A DNA stretch of 64,000 nucleotides, taken from contig OX637804.1 of the NCBI GenBank assembly GCA_951802425.1, positions 2,604,001 to 2,668,000 on the forward strand. Reading direction: 5' to 3'. Position numbers and translations under genes: made by a program. Source of the DNA: Clavaria fumosa (Eukaryota; Basidiomycota; Agaricomycetes; Agaricales; Clavariaceae). Shown here piece by piece: positions 24,144 to 37,600 of the stretch. Numbering within the stretch: position 1 is the first letter of the stretch; each line of letters starts with the position of its first letter. The notes beneath the pieces were generated by a model. That model made no database searches and was not told the DNA's origin. It saw only the letters and a list, made by a program, of their open reading frames with translations.

Positions 24144-26927
24144 ATCAATAGGGATATGGACATTTCCCACCCACTTCCACAGGACAAGGAGCAGACCCAA
24201 GAAGGGGCAGGGCCTAAGGAAACACCAGAAACAGAGGAAACACAGTGAGTGAACATTTTCATGGAGGACACAAGCTGATCATTCCTCAATAGAGATATTG
24301 ATTTTCTTCACCCCCTGCCTCTGAATGACCCAAATGCATGGGATATAATACGCAATTTTGCAGCAGGCAATATCACACTGCCTCAGGCACAGGATCACCT
24401 ACAGTTATGTCTGGGGTTGCAGTACAATGATAATGACTGGAAGCCCACTTTTGATGTGGTATTTGAAGCTGAGGAAGACACAGATGCAGCTATCAATGCA
24501 GTCAATTCATTGGCTGCAAAATACCTTCCCACTGCACTGCCTTTAACCTTCCTGAAATCTGCCTCAGCAAGTTCATCCCCAATATCATCTTTACCATCAT
24601 CTCCAACTCAATCTGTGTACTTGCTTCCCACACCACCAATGTCCAGTCCCACAAGCACTTGGAAACATAGGAAATCTGCAAGAAAGTCTGGAGCAGGTCA
24701 AAGTAAGGAGTTAGGCAATAGTGTTGATGAAGAGGCCACAATGCTCTTTCCAGTTTACTATGATATTGAAGGAGATGTGAGTCTTATTAAATAATGATGG
24801 GATATTATCTAACATTTGTTTTGAGCCTGAGGAACCAAATACCCTCATAAATGCCACAGATAACCCTGGAGTGAGTTTTTCTCCCTGTGACTGCCAATTT
24901 CTGCTGATATGCTTTATAGTTGTCACCCCCAGTGAAGATCCAAGCATATCTTCCAGATCCTAAAGCAGCACCTATCTCTATCCACTTCCAGACATCAAAG
25001 ACCACTGTGAGTTAACTGCTCATCAGGCATGTACTATTCCAACACTGGTAAATACAGGCTAGCAAAGAAACTAGGCTGTTGGTGGACATCCATGCCAGTG
25101 TTGAAGCTGGATATGTTGATGGTCACCCACCTCACCACCATGCCTCATCTCGATGCATACCATTTGACTTGCTGAACCCACCAGTGTCAAACATCTTTGT
25201 TACAACATACATGGAATTCCTGCAGCTCTCAACTAGGACTCTCCAGGACATCTTCCGGCATCGCCATATTCTTGTTCTCAACACACCTCTCCAAGATGAG
25301 GGGTTCTCAATTTCAACATTGAGGAACTATGCAAATATCACAAGAACAAGAAGCATGATAGGTATGGTATGACTAATGCCATGGCCTAAATATGCTTACA
25401 AATTATACACAGATCAGTCCATCGACAGCACCAACAGTGAGCGACACTGCCATGGCACCCTGCTTGACTTCTTCCATCACAGCCAAATGCCCAACAATGG
25501 ACACATCCTCAATGTTCTTGACATACCACTTGGGTTGGAGTATCGACATTGCATACCCTACCAGTGAGTGTTCAATAAATCTGCACTGCCTGTGCTGAGA
25601 CTTAATTTCCCTCACAAGTCACCTGAACTCCCACAGTATTGCATGGCAACAAACAAGAGGCACTCATGGTTTTTCTCATGCCAATCCGCCCACCGATCAC
25701 CTTATATGGGCTACAGCTGCCATGAAAAATGCAATGAGCTGGATTCACATTGATGCAAATGGTCTTGCCACTGCCATTGATGCTATCACTGGGACCAAAT
25801 ATTGGGTTGTTTGTCACCACCGCCACAATATGGAGTCCTGCTCAGCTGGGGATATGTCATCACCCCTTGCCTTTTCCACCACTGAGGTGGATGATGCAGC
25901 TACCTCATGTTTTGAGCATGAGGCTGTTATCATCCAGCCAGGCACCGTCTTGTGGGTGTACTTTTTACATTTTATTCAATTTGCTAAATGTGAAATAGCT
26001 TCATGCGACCAAATACCCCACATTATGTGCTCACAGTTGACAACTCAATTGTGCTGGGTCGTCATATGTATTGCACCTCAACTATTCGTGACTCATGCTG
26101 GGGCCACATCCACACTGGGGTGCTCTTACATGGTGTGACAAATACCAACCATTCAGAAACTGAGGTATTGCTGTGGCGCATCTTGGCAATGGCAATTGAT
26201 GAATATACCTCTCATGAATATATCCAAGATGGTCTGCCCCTAACTATTCTCCTTTCCTCTCCCCATCTGATGCAAATTGACAGTGGGTGATCATTCAATA
26301 GACCCAACCACTGCTCAAGGCCTTTTGGACCTCATTGCACTTGGAAATGTGCTTGAGCTATGCTGGACATATGACTTGGAGATCAAGGATCAAACAAGTT
26401 TGGAAGTAGGTGCACTTCAAAACATGATGAAGGCCCAGCGCACAGCAATTTTGAAGAAGTACATGGACTTCCAGCAGTCCTTCAGCAAATCACAATGGCT
26501 CAAGATTGGAGAAGAGTTGGTGGATCCCCTATCTGCTCTATTCAACCCATCTATTGTTCACCTTGCTGTGACGATTTGCAAGTACAAGGAGGATGAAGAC
26601 TCTTCCAACCCTGGTCTCTCACAGAGTTGTCTCCATGCAAGGATGGACAAGCACTTCTGCAAGCATCATCCTAACCTCCTATTTCATTTTCGAGCAGAGA
26701 TGGGCAAAGAGTTGAAAGATCTTCCCTATTGCAAAACCTTTGAGTGGACTGGGCCAGAATTTGTTGTCATCAAGAAAACTGTGAATGATACCCAAGGCAC
26801 CCGGAAGCGAATTCATTCAGAAAGTGGTGAGCATGTCCCAATCACTCCCATCAGGCATTATTTAATATTTTCAGATGAGGAAAACAGCAAGCGGGCAAGG
26901 AGAATAGCTCTCACAGCACAGATCTAG
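22291..26927 (+). CDS. JmjC-like Fe(II)/2-oxoglutarate oxygenase gene, right copy
   Basis: Exons supported by GT-AG borders and frame continuity are 22291-22458, 22508-23107, 23200-23424 and 23483 to about 23720. Then come four repeated short exons (about 23880-24245 and the start of the one at about 24290), an exon ending near 24778, and the catalytic exons. These encode YVDGHPPHHH (about 25113), ILNVLDIPLGLEYRHCIPYQ (25508-25567), WIHIDANG (HxD, 25746-25754), TGTKYWVV (Lys at 25797) and MRPNTPH (third ligand His, 26021). The last exon (about 26282-26927) gives the helical C-terminal domain and ends KRARRIALTAQI. All three metal ligands are present. It is a diverged paralogue of the left gene in this half, with an identical N-terminal half. 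Substrate unknown; assignment rests on motifs. Inner exon borders are approximate. Confidence 0.7.
23850..24300 (+). repeat. Four tandem exon-intron units inside the right JmjC gene
   Basis: Each unit has an intron-like part starting near a CAGGGAGGAT (or CATGGAGGAC) block and ending in CAATAG or CTATAG. A short exon encoding D-[MVI]-D-x-x-HP/PP-P-Q-x-x-QTQE follows, ending in a GAGACACAG-like donor. Units begin at about 23856, 23970, 24119 and 24259. The left gene has the same first units, but its copy diverges within the third. Confidence 0.75.
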
Positions 26928-29539
26928 CTGTTTTACATGCCAGTCAGCAGTCCTGTACCTGGTTGTCATCGAGTATATAATACAGTTATATCTGACTTGA
27001 ATATTCAAATTATGTAATACCAACTGTCCAGGCATGGGCTCATGCACACCTCATGGCCTCAGTGCTGCCTCTGAGACTTGAACATTCTTGAACCACTACT
27101 TATGACTGACAACTCACAGTTTCTATCCAGCATGCTCTTCAAGCTTTGGATACAACTTTTGGCTGCTATTGAAGGTGTAGTACACTCAAAGATGGGTGAA
27201 GCTGAACAATCATTTTTCCAACAAATCCAGGATCATGATGAAGCCTAGCAGAGGCATGAAGAAGAGGCATGCGCTGGCATTCGCTGAGTCCTGCTGCGCC
27301 AACAGCAGTGCCTGCATAAACGAGTGGTACAGCATGGGCATGTGGTGCTGGGTCACCGCCACGACCAAGAGCACATCTGCAACCTCTCGCACGAGCCGCA
27401 GCGTCTGCGCCTCGCCCTCCCAGAATGCACACAGCTTGCACTAGCACATCTTCAGCAGGCTCAGCACTGCATATGGTGTGAACACGATGTGTGTGTCTGG
27501 AGAATGCCTGAGACCCAAGCCTGTCCTGGATGATCAGCACACATGCTGTTCACGTGCTCAGAGGTTCCAGATGACGCAGGCAGGCTTCAGGTGAGCTGCT
27601 CCTTATCATACATCAATACATTTTGATAGAAAGCAATAAATATTCATATCTGCATACTTTGGAACCTACCTGACCTGCAGAAGGTTCCTTTGTCCTTTGT
27701 TTTGGTGTTGATGTTGAGCAGAAGGGGTTACCAAATGGCCATGCTGCTCATTACCACTTGCGCTTTTGATGCACATCCAAATGCATGGCACATGCACACA
27801 ACTTGTATGCCACTTGAAGGCTGTGTGGTTGCTGATGAGGCCTGATTAGACAATGGATAAGTCACACAGGTGGTTGAGGGAAAGTGATGGCTGTCATGCC
27901 TGAACACCATAGCAGACAATTTTGATACCAAAATATTATATTATATTATATGTCACAAGTGGTCACACAAGGCACAATAACAGAACAACTACAAGAACAG
28001 CTACAAGAACAGCACACATTTTCACATAAAAGAACAGTTAGATCTGTGCCATGTCTATAAGATCCATTCCCTACAGTGTAATACTCTTCCTTTGACCAAG
28101 GATTCTCCTGAAGTGCATTTTGGCTGCTGTGTGTATGGCTCATACTTGTTACAGTCATGCTACCAGATATTATACCAGATATTATGTGCAAATGCTAAAA
28201 TTTTTATACTGGGTTGTCTCAAAAGTTGCCCTGCAGTGAGACAAAGTGTGAGACATAAGGTAATCACACAAACCTAGTAGCTGAAAGACTGATAATAGTG
28301 GTTGAAGCCTTGACAATAGTAGGCAGCCATTATGGAGGTATGAGGTTGGAGTTAGTGATGATCTTGTTGATGCCACCAATTCACATATAGTCCTAGCTGA
28401 TATTGGAGATTGACCATAATATTCAAGCAGGCTGATATTCCCAAAACCCTATCAATGATGTCATCACAGGTCAGCCAACATGAAGGTCAGGATACAGGAT
28501 TTGGCACACTGGGATCAGGCTGATTTGATAATGCAACACCAATACATAGGTCTTGGCCAATGTTCAAGCCAGTAGATTGTGCAGATTTAATCTTGAGCCA
28601 ACATTATATCTTTGTTCCATGCATCTCTGGTAGCTATGGTTTTATCAACAGGTGCCAATACTACAATCTTGATTGGGCCATAAAGAAAAGTTCACCACCA
28701 TGTGACTTCAAATTGTTTTTGACTCACCTGAGTTCTTGGCCATTAATTTGCCTCACTTCCATTGAACTCTGCTACCCAACCCTGTTGCACAAGGTGAGTT
28801 GCTACTAATCTCTTGTGCACCCTTGAGCTATGATTTGGCCAAGGGTTGACACTACAGCCCTTGTCCTCACTAGTTGCAAGGCTGTTTGACTCAGAGTGAG
28901 GACACAATAGATTGCAAAACATGGTGATATATTGAGGAGTCACAAGAGTGTAATACAGGAGCACTGCAGAGGGCATAAGGGTTATGTACCAGGAGGAAGA
29001 GCCCAGAGTAAATGCATGTGCTAGAGTGAAGCAAGACTCTAGGACTAGCACACAGTCATGGATGCATGACTGTTGGCAAGTGTTGATGTCTTTCTCATGC
29101 ATCATGGTTGGGTGACCATGACTCTCAGTTGGTGACTGGCACAACACTGGTGGAAATTGCCCATCCCTACATTGTGTGTGGGAAATTGCAGGGGTGGTCA
29201 TGTGTCCCTACATTGTGTGTGGGAAATTGCAGGGGTGGTCATGTGTCCCTACATGGTGTGTGGGAAATTGCAGGGGTGGTCATGTGTCCCTACATGGTGT
29301 GTGGGAAATTGCAGGGGTGGTCATGTGTCCCTACATGGTGTGTGGAAAATTGCAGGGGTGGTCATGTGTCCCTACATGGTGCGTGGAAAATTGCAGGGGT
29401 GGGTATAAATTTCCATATTTGCATGGAATGTTGATGCTAATTTGTGTGATGCATGTTTGACCTCACAAAGCTTGCCACATCATTGCTGCCATTGCCACAC
29501 ACAACCCCATCCTCACAGGCTTCATCTGCTAAGGGGACT
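26928..29539. other. Intergenic region with no supported gene
   Basis: 26928-26990 continues the inverted homology with the left gene's 3' flank. 27280-27450 is locally GC-rich with short open frames on both strands (for example REVADVLLVVAVTQHHMPML on the minus strand) that I cannot assign. 27960-28050 has repeated AGAACAGC motifs. The remainder shows nothing beyond the minisatellite near 29.2 kb. Confidence 0.5.
29163..29402. repeat. 41-bp minisatellite, about 6 copies
   Basis: The units contain GTGTGGGAAATTGCAGGGG and TCATGTGTCCCTACAT. Since 41 is not a multiple of three, each plus-strand frame cycles through the same peptides (NCRGGHVSLHGVW, and so on). That explains the three overlapping open frames here, which are not genes. 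Confidence 0.9.
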
Positions 29540-32500
29540 ATGGTGAGTCACCCAATTATCCAAGATTCAACATAGTCTAATGACAGAACACAGGCCAGCC
29601 CCAATCGTTACAAAGATCTGTTTGCAAATGCTCACACTGAGACCCAACGCCATCTTGCCAGCACTTTTGTGGGATATTACTCTATTGACTTGCTTGAGTC
29701 ACCTTACTCTTTCACCTGGGGCACTTACAATGACCGGCCACTGAATGATGAGAAGGTTGATGAACTTGTTCAATGCTATTTCACAGAAGGCCTGCTTCAC
29801 TGCGAACGTGACAGTGCTCTGCCAGTTGGGTTGAAGCCTGAATGGATTGATGATGTATCACCACTTGCAGACATTGATGGATGCACCATTGAAGAAGTAC
29901 CCAACTTGCAACTCAATCAACTTGGCATCGATGCAGTGAACAAGGGTGAAGCCGAAATTTTTGGAGGGAACCACCGCCGACATGCCCTGAAAAAGTTCAT
30001 TGCTGAACTCGAAGAAAAGCTGAACATCCTACGGGCAGACTTGGAAAACACGAAGGAGGCTGAAAAATTGAAACAAGACATTACGACACTTGAGGAGTCT
30101 ATTCAGAAGGCAAAGCGTTGGGCAATTGCAGTTTGGGATATAGGTAATGTCTATTATTCACAAATTTTTGACTGATTTAAATTAAATATTCAAAGGAAAA
30201 CTCTTCATGTTGCCAGACAAAGGTCTGGCCTGCATGCGTCTCCTAGCTCGCAACCAGGCAAAATTTGTTTTTGGTGAAACCCCTGAGGAACGTATTGTTG
30301 AAAAGGTTCGGGATATCATCATGGCTGATGATGAGGATGAGAAGGTCTATCAAGCAGCTGTGGATGATGGCCTTGATGTCATTCGTAGCACCGAGAAAAA
30401 GGATCAAGCTATCACTTCAATCCGTCGGTGGGCAACCGATACATCCAGCGTATACTCACGAATCTTTGCAACCAATGATGGGATTGCATTTCTGACAATG
30501 ATACTATCACTTGGCAAACACTTCCGTGATGCTCCTTTCCTCAAAATAAGCTGGATGGCAGACACTTTATCTGGCACCCATGGCGGTGTGAGTATCCAGG
30601 CTCATTTGATTTTATTATTGTCTTTTCATTTTGTTTTAGCTCCTTAGTGCAATAGTCAATATGGCAGCCAGCAATCTATTTTGCATGGTTGGTGATGGTG
30701 AATTTCCTTCACTCCAGGAAGTTCAGACTCTCCTTGCACAATGGGCAGACCGGGACCCTACCATTGAAAACCCTGACCTCAAAGCTGCAATAACCAAAGT
30801 TGAGAAGCAGGCAGTTGGAGTGGCCAATACTCAGAAAATGCGTGCCAGATGGCATGGACCACTTCTGGACAGGATTGATGATGCGTTCAGGGATCGCCTA
30901 TTGGGCTGCCCACCCAACATGTGGAGCCAGGACTGGACAACTGCCTTTCGGCTTTATGCCCAAGATGTAGTGCGTCTTTGCCAAGAGGAAACACGCAGAA
31001 GACATGCAGCAAAGCTTGATTTTTGCAGGACATTTCCAGCACGTGTTGCTTGGAAGCTTTGCTACCCAGGGTCCTCAAGATACGCACAACTGCCAATTCC
31101 CACCACATCATTTATTGTCTGGATAGATCGGTCACTCAAACGTGTAGGCACAGCACTTGAGGAAGTGAGTTCATTATTCCACACTCTTAATTGGCTGCCA
31201 CTTCATATTGTGGGTTTGACTTGGGATCATGGCCCTGCACTTTGTTGGCCTATGAAGTGTGGTTTGCCTTGGGGTCATGACCCTGCACTTCATAGGCCAA
31301 CAAGGTGTGGGCCCAAGTAAAACCCACTATGGAGTGCAGACCTGACCTATACTAACATCTGCATCACATCTACATCATTGACTCCACTTTTGCAGATCTT
31401 ATTCTGGATTGATCCCATAGCAAGTTACTCAGCAATTTTTGCAAAAGTCACCAAATCTCGCGATGTGTCTTCCTCTATTCTTGCTGCACTTGCTAAGGAT
31501 CCACTCATCCAAGAACATAATGAGGCTCATGACTTTGTGTGTTTTCTTGAATTATTTATCAACTTAACCATTTTGATTCTGCCATGTTAGTTTATCAAGA
31601 CCATCTTGCAGCACCTATCCACCCATATGATTGACATGAGCTATGATGTCTCTGCTGCTTGGTCAAAGTTACCTATCTCCCACCCGAAGTCTGGTGCCGA
31701 GCTTGAAGCTATATTTCCTACAGGCGTGCTACATGCCAAACGACGTGGCGACTCAGTGAAGGATATCCACCCCTACTTGGACAAGCTGGGCTTGAAACCC
31801 AGTGGTGTGTTTGACACTGTTGATCAACTATTGGAGTTTGTCAAGAGGAAGTCAGACTGGTCAATTGAAGATCGTGTTGATGCAGACTTTACAAAGCGGG
31901 CCCTTGTTGCAACTGCCTTTCCAATTGACCCCTCTGACTCTCATGCCCTCCGCCGTGACTATGGACGAGTTGTGCTCTCAGCAATGCTTGAAAGCTACCT
32001 TGCTTTACACTACCGCCCAGACATACTCAAGGGTGCTGCAGGACATGTCCGACAATCCCTCAACAATATTTTTTCCTCAGTTTCCTGTGGACATAATGTC
32101 TTGGTCAGCCCAGGGAAATTTAAGGCTGTAAAGGAATGGAAATGGGTTGATGGTTTGGTAGTGCAAGATGTACTGAACACGATTACACCCTCTCAACAGC
32201 GTCAAGATGCCCGACAAACTGCTGACAAATTCCACTCTCACCAAGCTGCAGTCCAGAAATTCATCTCAAGTATTGAGAGGTCTGAAGTTGCTAAGCTGAG
32301 GGGTGGGGTGAAAGGTAGGGGAGCCATTGCAAGTGAGGTTGCCATTGCCATTGATGGTCTCATCAATGTAAGTTTCATTTGCAGAATTCTAGTATTTCAT
32401 AACTAAATGATTTTGCAATTGCAATCATCAGGCCTTGCAGCACAATTCAGCCCGTCAGCGTCACTTTTCTGTCAGTCCTCATGAACCTTTCATCTTTGAT

Positions 32501-34056
32501 GAAAAACAAGATTCGTGGTCCCTCAAACGACTTCCGTCTATAAGCCATGAAGAGCACAAGGAGATGACTTCGGTAAAATTTTATTCAAATTATTTATTGT
32601 TTATTATTGCACCCACTTCCCATACTCATGAATTGAACAGCGCAAAGGCAAACAGCCTGCAAAGGCCCTGGAACCACCTCAGATCACAGTGACAGAAGAA
32701 GACGATGACAATGAGCCAATGATGGCAAAGGTGGATACTGACTACCAGTCATCAAGTAGGAACAGGGAGAGGGCGAGGGCAAGAGTAATTTCAAATTTTA
32801 TCCCAGCTGATCCATGACTGATTGATAAGATATTATTAAAGACTAAGGCTCATCCTCAATCCAGATTGAGAGGCACTCCTAGTCACACTGCAAAGGCGAT
32901 GCTGAAGCCGGTTGCACACACAAGTAATGAGGAGTCAGATGTCACTGAAGATGACGATGAGGCAGAGAAACATGTATGTCATTCTGCTCAAGTTTTGATA
33001 TAAATTCCTCAAGCTCGACAATGCAAGCAACTTGACCCAGTTGTGCCCACCTCATCCCTGCCAATTCCAGATTTGTCCCTGCCAAATCCGACCTCATCAT
33101 CACTGATTCCAGCTTCATCTTCTCAAATCTCAATGGAAAGGTTGAAGATTACATCAGGTAGGTACCAATATTCAGCTACAGTTTATGGTTTGCAGATCCC
33201 TTTCGTGCTCACCCGCACATCAACTGGCTATGGTTCGCGGGTCCTTCGTTTCCTTGCACCCACTTTAGCTTCTCACCTTTTCTCTGTTCACCCACACACC
33301 GACTGGCTGTGATTTGCGGGTCCCTTTTTTCTGGCTCCCACTCTGGCTACAGTTTGCTGCTCACCCGCACACCGACTGGCTACGATTTGCGGGTTGCCCT
33401 CTTTATCCTTTAATTCTGTTATTATGGCCCTCAGCAAACTGATTCTTTCTCAACTACAGCAATGGAAACAAGTGAATTGTCTTCAGGTGAGATTTTTTGT
33501 TTTCCTCGGCAATGAATTGAGCCATGAATTCTTGCATGAGTGCCAGATGATGATGACTCTCCAATGGAGCAAGGTGAGTGCTTTGCTGTTCAACATTTCT
33601 TTGGATTAACTTATTACTATAGATAATGATGATATCATCGGTGATGTTACTTTGAAGGATAAACAGAGAGCATTGCTGCCACCTCGTGAGTACAAATTAC
33701 CACTATGATTGTTATTGCTCCTGTGGACCTGTGGATATTTCAGGTGAGGTTGGGAGTCCAATGAAGAAGCCGACAACAGCATCAAAGTCTCATCAGAAAA
33801 CAAAGGGTCAGAATTTGCTATGTTTGCTCTATTCATGTTACAATAACCAATCCGATTGCTTATTCAGGCGCGAATATCTCTGCACCTGAGACCTCTGATG
33901 CATCACGAAAGGCAAAGCGCAAGAATGTGTCAAACTCTCGTGAGTTCTAGTCATCTTCTTTGGGCCTTGCTTGATACTGAGCCACATCCCAGCTCCAACA
34001 GCGAAGAAGAGCAACACCCGCAGGCTGACAAAGAAGAGAGATCACCTGTGATATAG
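29540..34056 (+). CDS. Lineage-specific multi-exon protein with an N-terminal ParB-like motif
   Basis: The best start is a mini-exon consisting of the ATG at 29540-29542, spliced (GTGAGT...CACAG, 29543-29593) to ASPNRYKDLFANAHTETQRH. The first large exon reads YYSIDLLESPYSFTWGTYND and then AEIFGGNHRRHALKKFIAEL (about 29949-30010). The GGNHRRHAL block resembles the GEHR-type motif of ParB/sulfiredoxin-fold proteins. A coiled coil (about 30000-30110) and RWAIAVWDIG follow. Later exons (30207-30590, 30661-31164, about 31396-31545, 31600-32370, 32434-32575, 32640-32815 and several tiny ones to 34056) give a large helical protein with a charged tail ending KEERSPVI. A TGA near 32816 may be the true end, with the later exons belonging to splice variants. 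I know no function; nucleotide binding or hydrolysis is speculation from the motif. Same strand as the next gene, 600 bp away. Confidence 0.5.
31233..31310. repeat. Intronic inverted repeat
   Basis: CACTTTGTTGGCCTATGAAGTG-type arm (about 31238-31259) and its near-perfect reverse complement (about 31286-31307) lie in the intron that starts at the GTGAGT near 31165. Each arm is part of a 30-bp block starting CCCTGCACTT and ending GTGTGG. They are possible relatives of the CCCGC...GCGGG modules listed separately. Confidence 0.7.
33212..33393. repeat. Three 30-bp CCCGC...GCGGG modules in an intron of the ParB-like gene
   Basis: Modules at 33212-33241, 33291-33320 (starts CCCAC) and 33364-33393. 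Each is exactly 30 bp, begins CCC[GA]CACA and ends GCGGG. All three share a central ACTGGCTA/ACTGGCTG core. They lie between the exon ending near 33156 and the next acceptor near 33434. Confidence 0.8.
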
Positions 34057-34592
34057 TTGTTTGTTGTTTGTTTACCAAGCCCATGTCCCCTTCGTATGCT
34101 CAGCTGTGCTTTCTGAAGCTGTCTGTCCATTTGTTGCTTCTTGCCTCCTGTACCCATGCCATCCCAAATGTGTCCGCCCTTCTTGGATATGGTTCCCTGT
34201 TTTTCTCAATTTGAACAAGTTGAATGAACTTGGATTGATTGATATTGATTGACAGACGTTTAACTGATGGACACAAAAATGGTTTCAGTTGCAAAATTGT
34301 AAAGATGACAAATGAGATTTGGGTAGGGCATGCCCACCAGGACATATCAGTCGGGGATTAGAAGTAGCACATGGAGGAGCAGGTAGTGATGCCGAAGTCC
34401 AGCTCAGTCCAGTTCATTACCAAACTGAGTTTGAACTTTTAATTAATTAATTTTGAAAAATTGATGGTCTAACCATAAAAGTACTCCATAGAATTCCACA
34501 AGGAAAACTCAGGGTGTAGCCCGGAAAAATCAGACCATGTAATTTAAGAATTCTGATCTTAGTTTCTAGTGCACTTTTCTCATCAGGGTCCA

Positions 34593-34598
34593 TATAAA
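34593..34598 (+). promoter_or_regulatory. TATA box of the giant gene
   Basis: TATAAA 58 bp upstream of the ATG at 34656, in the 600-bp gap after the preceding gene. Position and match are typical for a fungal core promoter; nothing else in the gap stands out. Confidence 0.5.
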
Positions 34599-34655
34599 GC
34601 CTTCAAATATAAGAAAGACTTTCCACACGACTCCTGAATCCCTCCACCTTGCATC

Positions 34656-37600
34656 ATGCCACCGAACGATGCCCCTCCTGCTATTGACATTTCAGAGTCT
34701 GAGGTTGAAGTTGAAGCCAACCAGGACATCAATGAGATCCCTGATCACGTGATGTATCCATCAGAGTATGTCATACAATCAGTCCCACAATTTCTTTAGT
34801 TATTAAGTCACTGACTTATGTGGAGAAGTCCTGGCGAAAGTGAATGTGAGGAGCAAAATGCTCCACTTGACATTGCTGCTGTCAGCCAGGCACTGCAAGC
34901 AGATGATGGCCTTGACCAAGAAACGATCCTGCGAGCGCTGCGTTCTGTGGATGCCATTCTTCCATCTTCAGAACAAGACGAATATGAAAGAAAGAAAGTG
35001 CACACCATCCCTCTTTCAAAATATCAGACCATTTACGAGAAGAAAAATGCCCGAAATGCAATCGCCCTCTTACAGAACCGGTGCCAGGTCTTGATTGATG
35101 TCAACTTGAAGATTCCAGTTGATGAAGATGCCCTTCTCTGGGACTGCTCTAGGCACCGACTTGACTTCATGCTTGCTGTTTCAAACACACCTGGACTATG
35201 GGCAGTGATCCCAAATGTTGAAAGTGATCATACTTTCTCATTTGAACTTGATCTGCATGCTCCTTATCGAGACTTCAAAACAAAGTTTGCAAACCTTGGG
35301 TACAACCCAGCTGGGCGACTCCTGCATATTGGTCGTTGCAGAAATGAAAACGTATATCTGGCTATGTGTCCGAAGGGTATAGTTGATGGGACAGCAGAAG
35401 ACAATGTGTCAAGCTTTTGCACTGGAGACAATACCCGTCTTTCCTCAAAGCATTACCGAATGATAGTGATGCTCTTTGCTACTATTCTAGCCAAGATATC
35501 TGGACGATCCTTCGACTGCTTTAACCCTTATGGAATCAACATTGGGTCTGGGGAACCGGGTTTCGACGAAGTGACAAACATCATGTACGTTCTCTTCACT
35601 CCAGACCCTATTTTTCTACAACCATATCTTCTGGCCTATTATTGTCGGCTCAAATGGGTAGTTATTGTGAGCGAGTGCTGTGTGGGCAGGATTTTTCCAT
35701 ACACCATTGCTTACAATGATGAGGGTCTGTATCCTGCCCACATAGCATTGGCCCACGATGTGCGGGCAAGATTCCAGCTCATTGACATTGTAGGGACTGT
35801 ATCCTGCCCGCATAGCGTTGGCCTACGATTTGCGGGCAAGACTCCAGCTCACCCATATTTATTGCTTGCCAATGCTGACTGGGATGCTCTGTGCCCGCTC
35901 ATCGTGAGCCAACGCTATGCGGGCGGCATTCAGCCCCACTTTATCAATGTGAGCCGACACTGTGGGCACTGAAACATTCTGCCCGCAAAGCACTGTCTCA
36001 CAATGTGCAGGCTGCCCGCCTAACATTGGCAAGCGATATGCGGAACGCTTGTTAAAAATTTCAATCATCCATCATTAACTTTCTTTGTTTCAGGGAGCAG
36101 CCAAAAATACAACTTCGACTTGAAGATCTCCTGTTCCTCAATGAGCGGCTCATCAAGGAATATTCCAAATTTGTGGAGAACTCCCCTCCTGAATGGAGAT
36201 CAGATGGCTTCTTGCAGTCACACCTGCCCTGTTCTGTAACGTCAATCTTTGGGCAAGACCAACTTATATGTCAGCAACACACACTTGACACAGAGGGTGG
36301 CAGGTGGAACTCAGAAAGACACTATGACAAGGTGGACTATGTGATGTTTGCTTTGGTCACTGACATCAGGTGTGTTTGTGATCAGCCGTGAAGGGATTAT
36401 TGATCATTTCCAACTATTTTTTGTTTCGCAGTGCTCAGCAAGTTGTTGGCTGGGATCCAACCCCCATCGAGGAACTGCAAGACAACTATGATTATCATCA
36501 CGGATCTGTGTTTGATCACTGGGATCCCAACCACAGACAGGAAGTCAACCTTCTGGATACTCCTCTTTTGGATGAGATGGGGCATGAAATCAGGCTATAT
36601 GACTCTTCAGGGCTCAAGATACCTCGGCGTGAAGCTTTTGTTGACGAGGATGAGGATCCTTGTGGTGTTCTCGTCAACCTTAGGACTATCGAGTCACTCT
36701 TCATCTATGGGAGTGACAGCATCGAGCTCATGTATAGGTCAGAGGGTGAGGATGCAGATGTTGATGATGGTGGATCCAAGCCCACCGAAGTCAAGGTTTT
36801 CCCCCAGGCCTTCCTCCGTGATTTTGGACACATTCAGGCCAATGGGGTCATGCCTGCCTTTAACCAAACAATCAAGGAGGTCAACGTCTACATGGGAAGA
36901 CGTACCATGGGTGGCACTGAATCTGATGACCAAAGTGACACTGAAGTCGAACAAGCTCTGAATCCATCTAGCAAAGTTCTCACTGCTGTGGCATCTCAAG
37001 CATACAACGAACTGAGCCATCGTGCTGCCCACTGTGCAGGTGGACATGATGTCCAGAAAGGTTACATCACTGCTGCTTTATCAGGTGCTTATTCCGCCAC
37101 TGCAAAGGCCAAGCGCATTGCAATGAAGAAACAACAACATTGTGCAAGTGCCCTCCCATTCGACCGGTTCAAGCACAAAATCAATGTTCCAGGCTGTCCC
37201 CGAGCACTCAGAATGGAGCAGGTTTTCCGTGTTGACCTTCGAAAAATTCATTCATCCAAACGAAATGGAAGGCAAGCCCAGGTTTACACTCCTCAATTGC
37301 AGCCTTGTATATTAATGTTCTTCTGTAACAGAGAACTCTTCCACAACATTATTACACCACTCACTGGTGCCTGGTCCCGACCAGAGGTTTTTGAACAGCT
37401 GAAACAACATTTACTAGTTTTGAGACCTGAGGTATAAACACCACATTGTTCAGACCGTCTAATGTGAAAGTCTAATTCTGAACTCAATTTTGTCAGGTAT
37501 TTCCAAACCTCTATAAATGGACCACCTATGGCATCTGTCACCTCCTCGAGACTATCTGGGATACTGAACACAAGAAGATCAGAGCAGGGGGAAAGCCATC

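Noticed and set aside
27166..27540. GC-rich minus-strand open frame of 124 residues
   Set aside because: No homology recognised, competing frames on both strands, no splice context; not enough to call a gene.
29108..29460. Three overlapping open frames with repeated peptides
   Set aside because: A 41-bp minisatellite cycles through all frames; no other coding signal.
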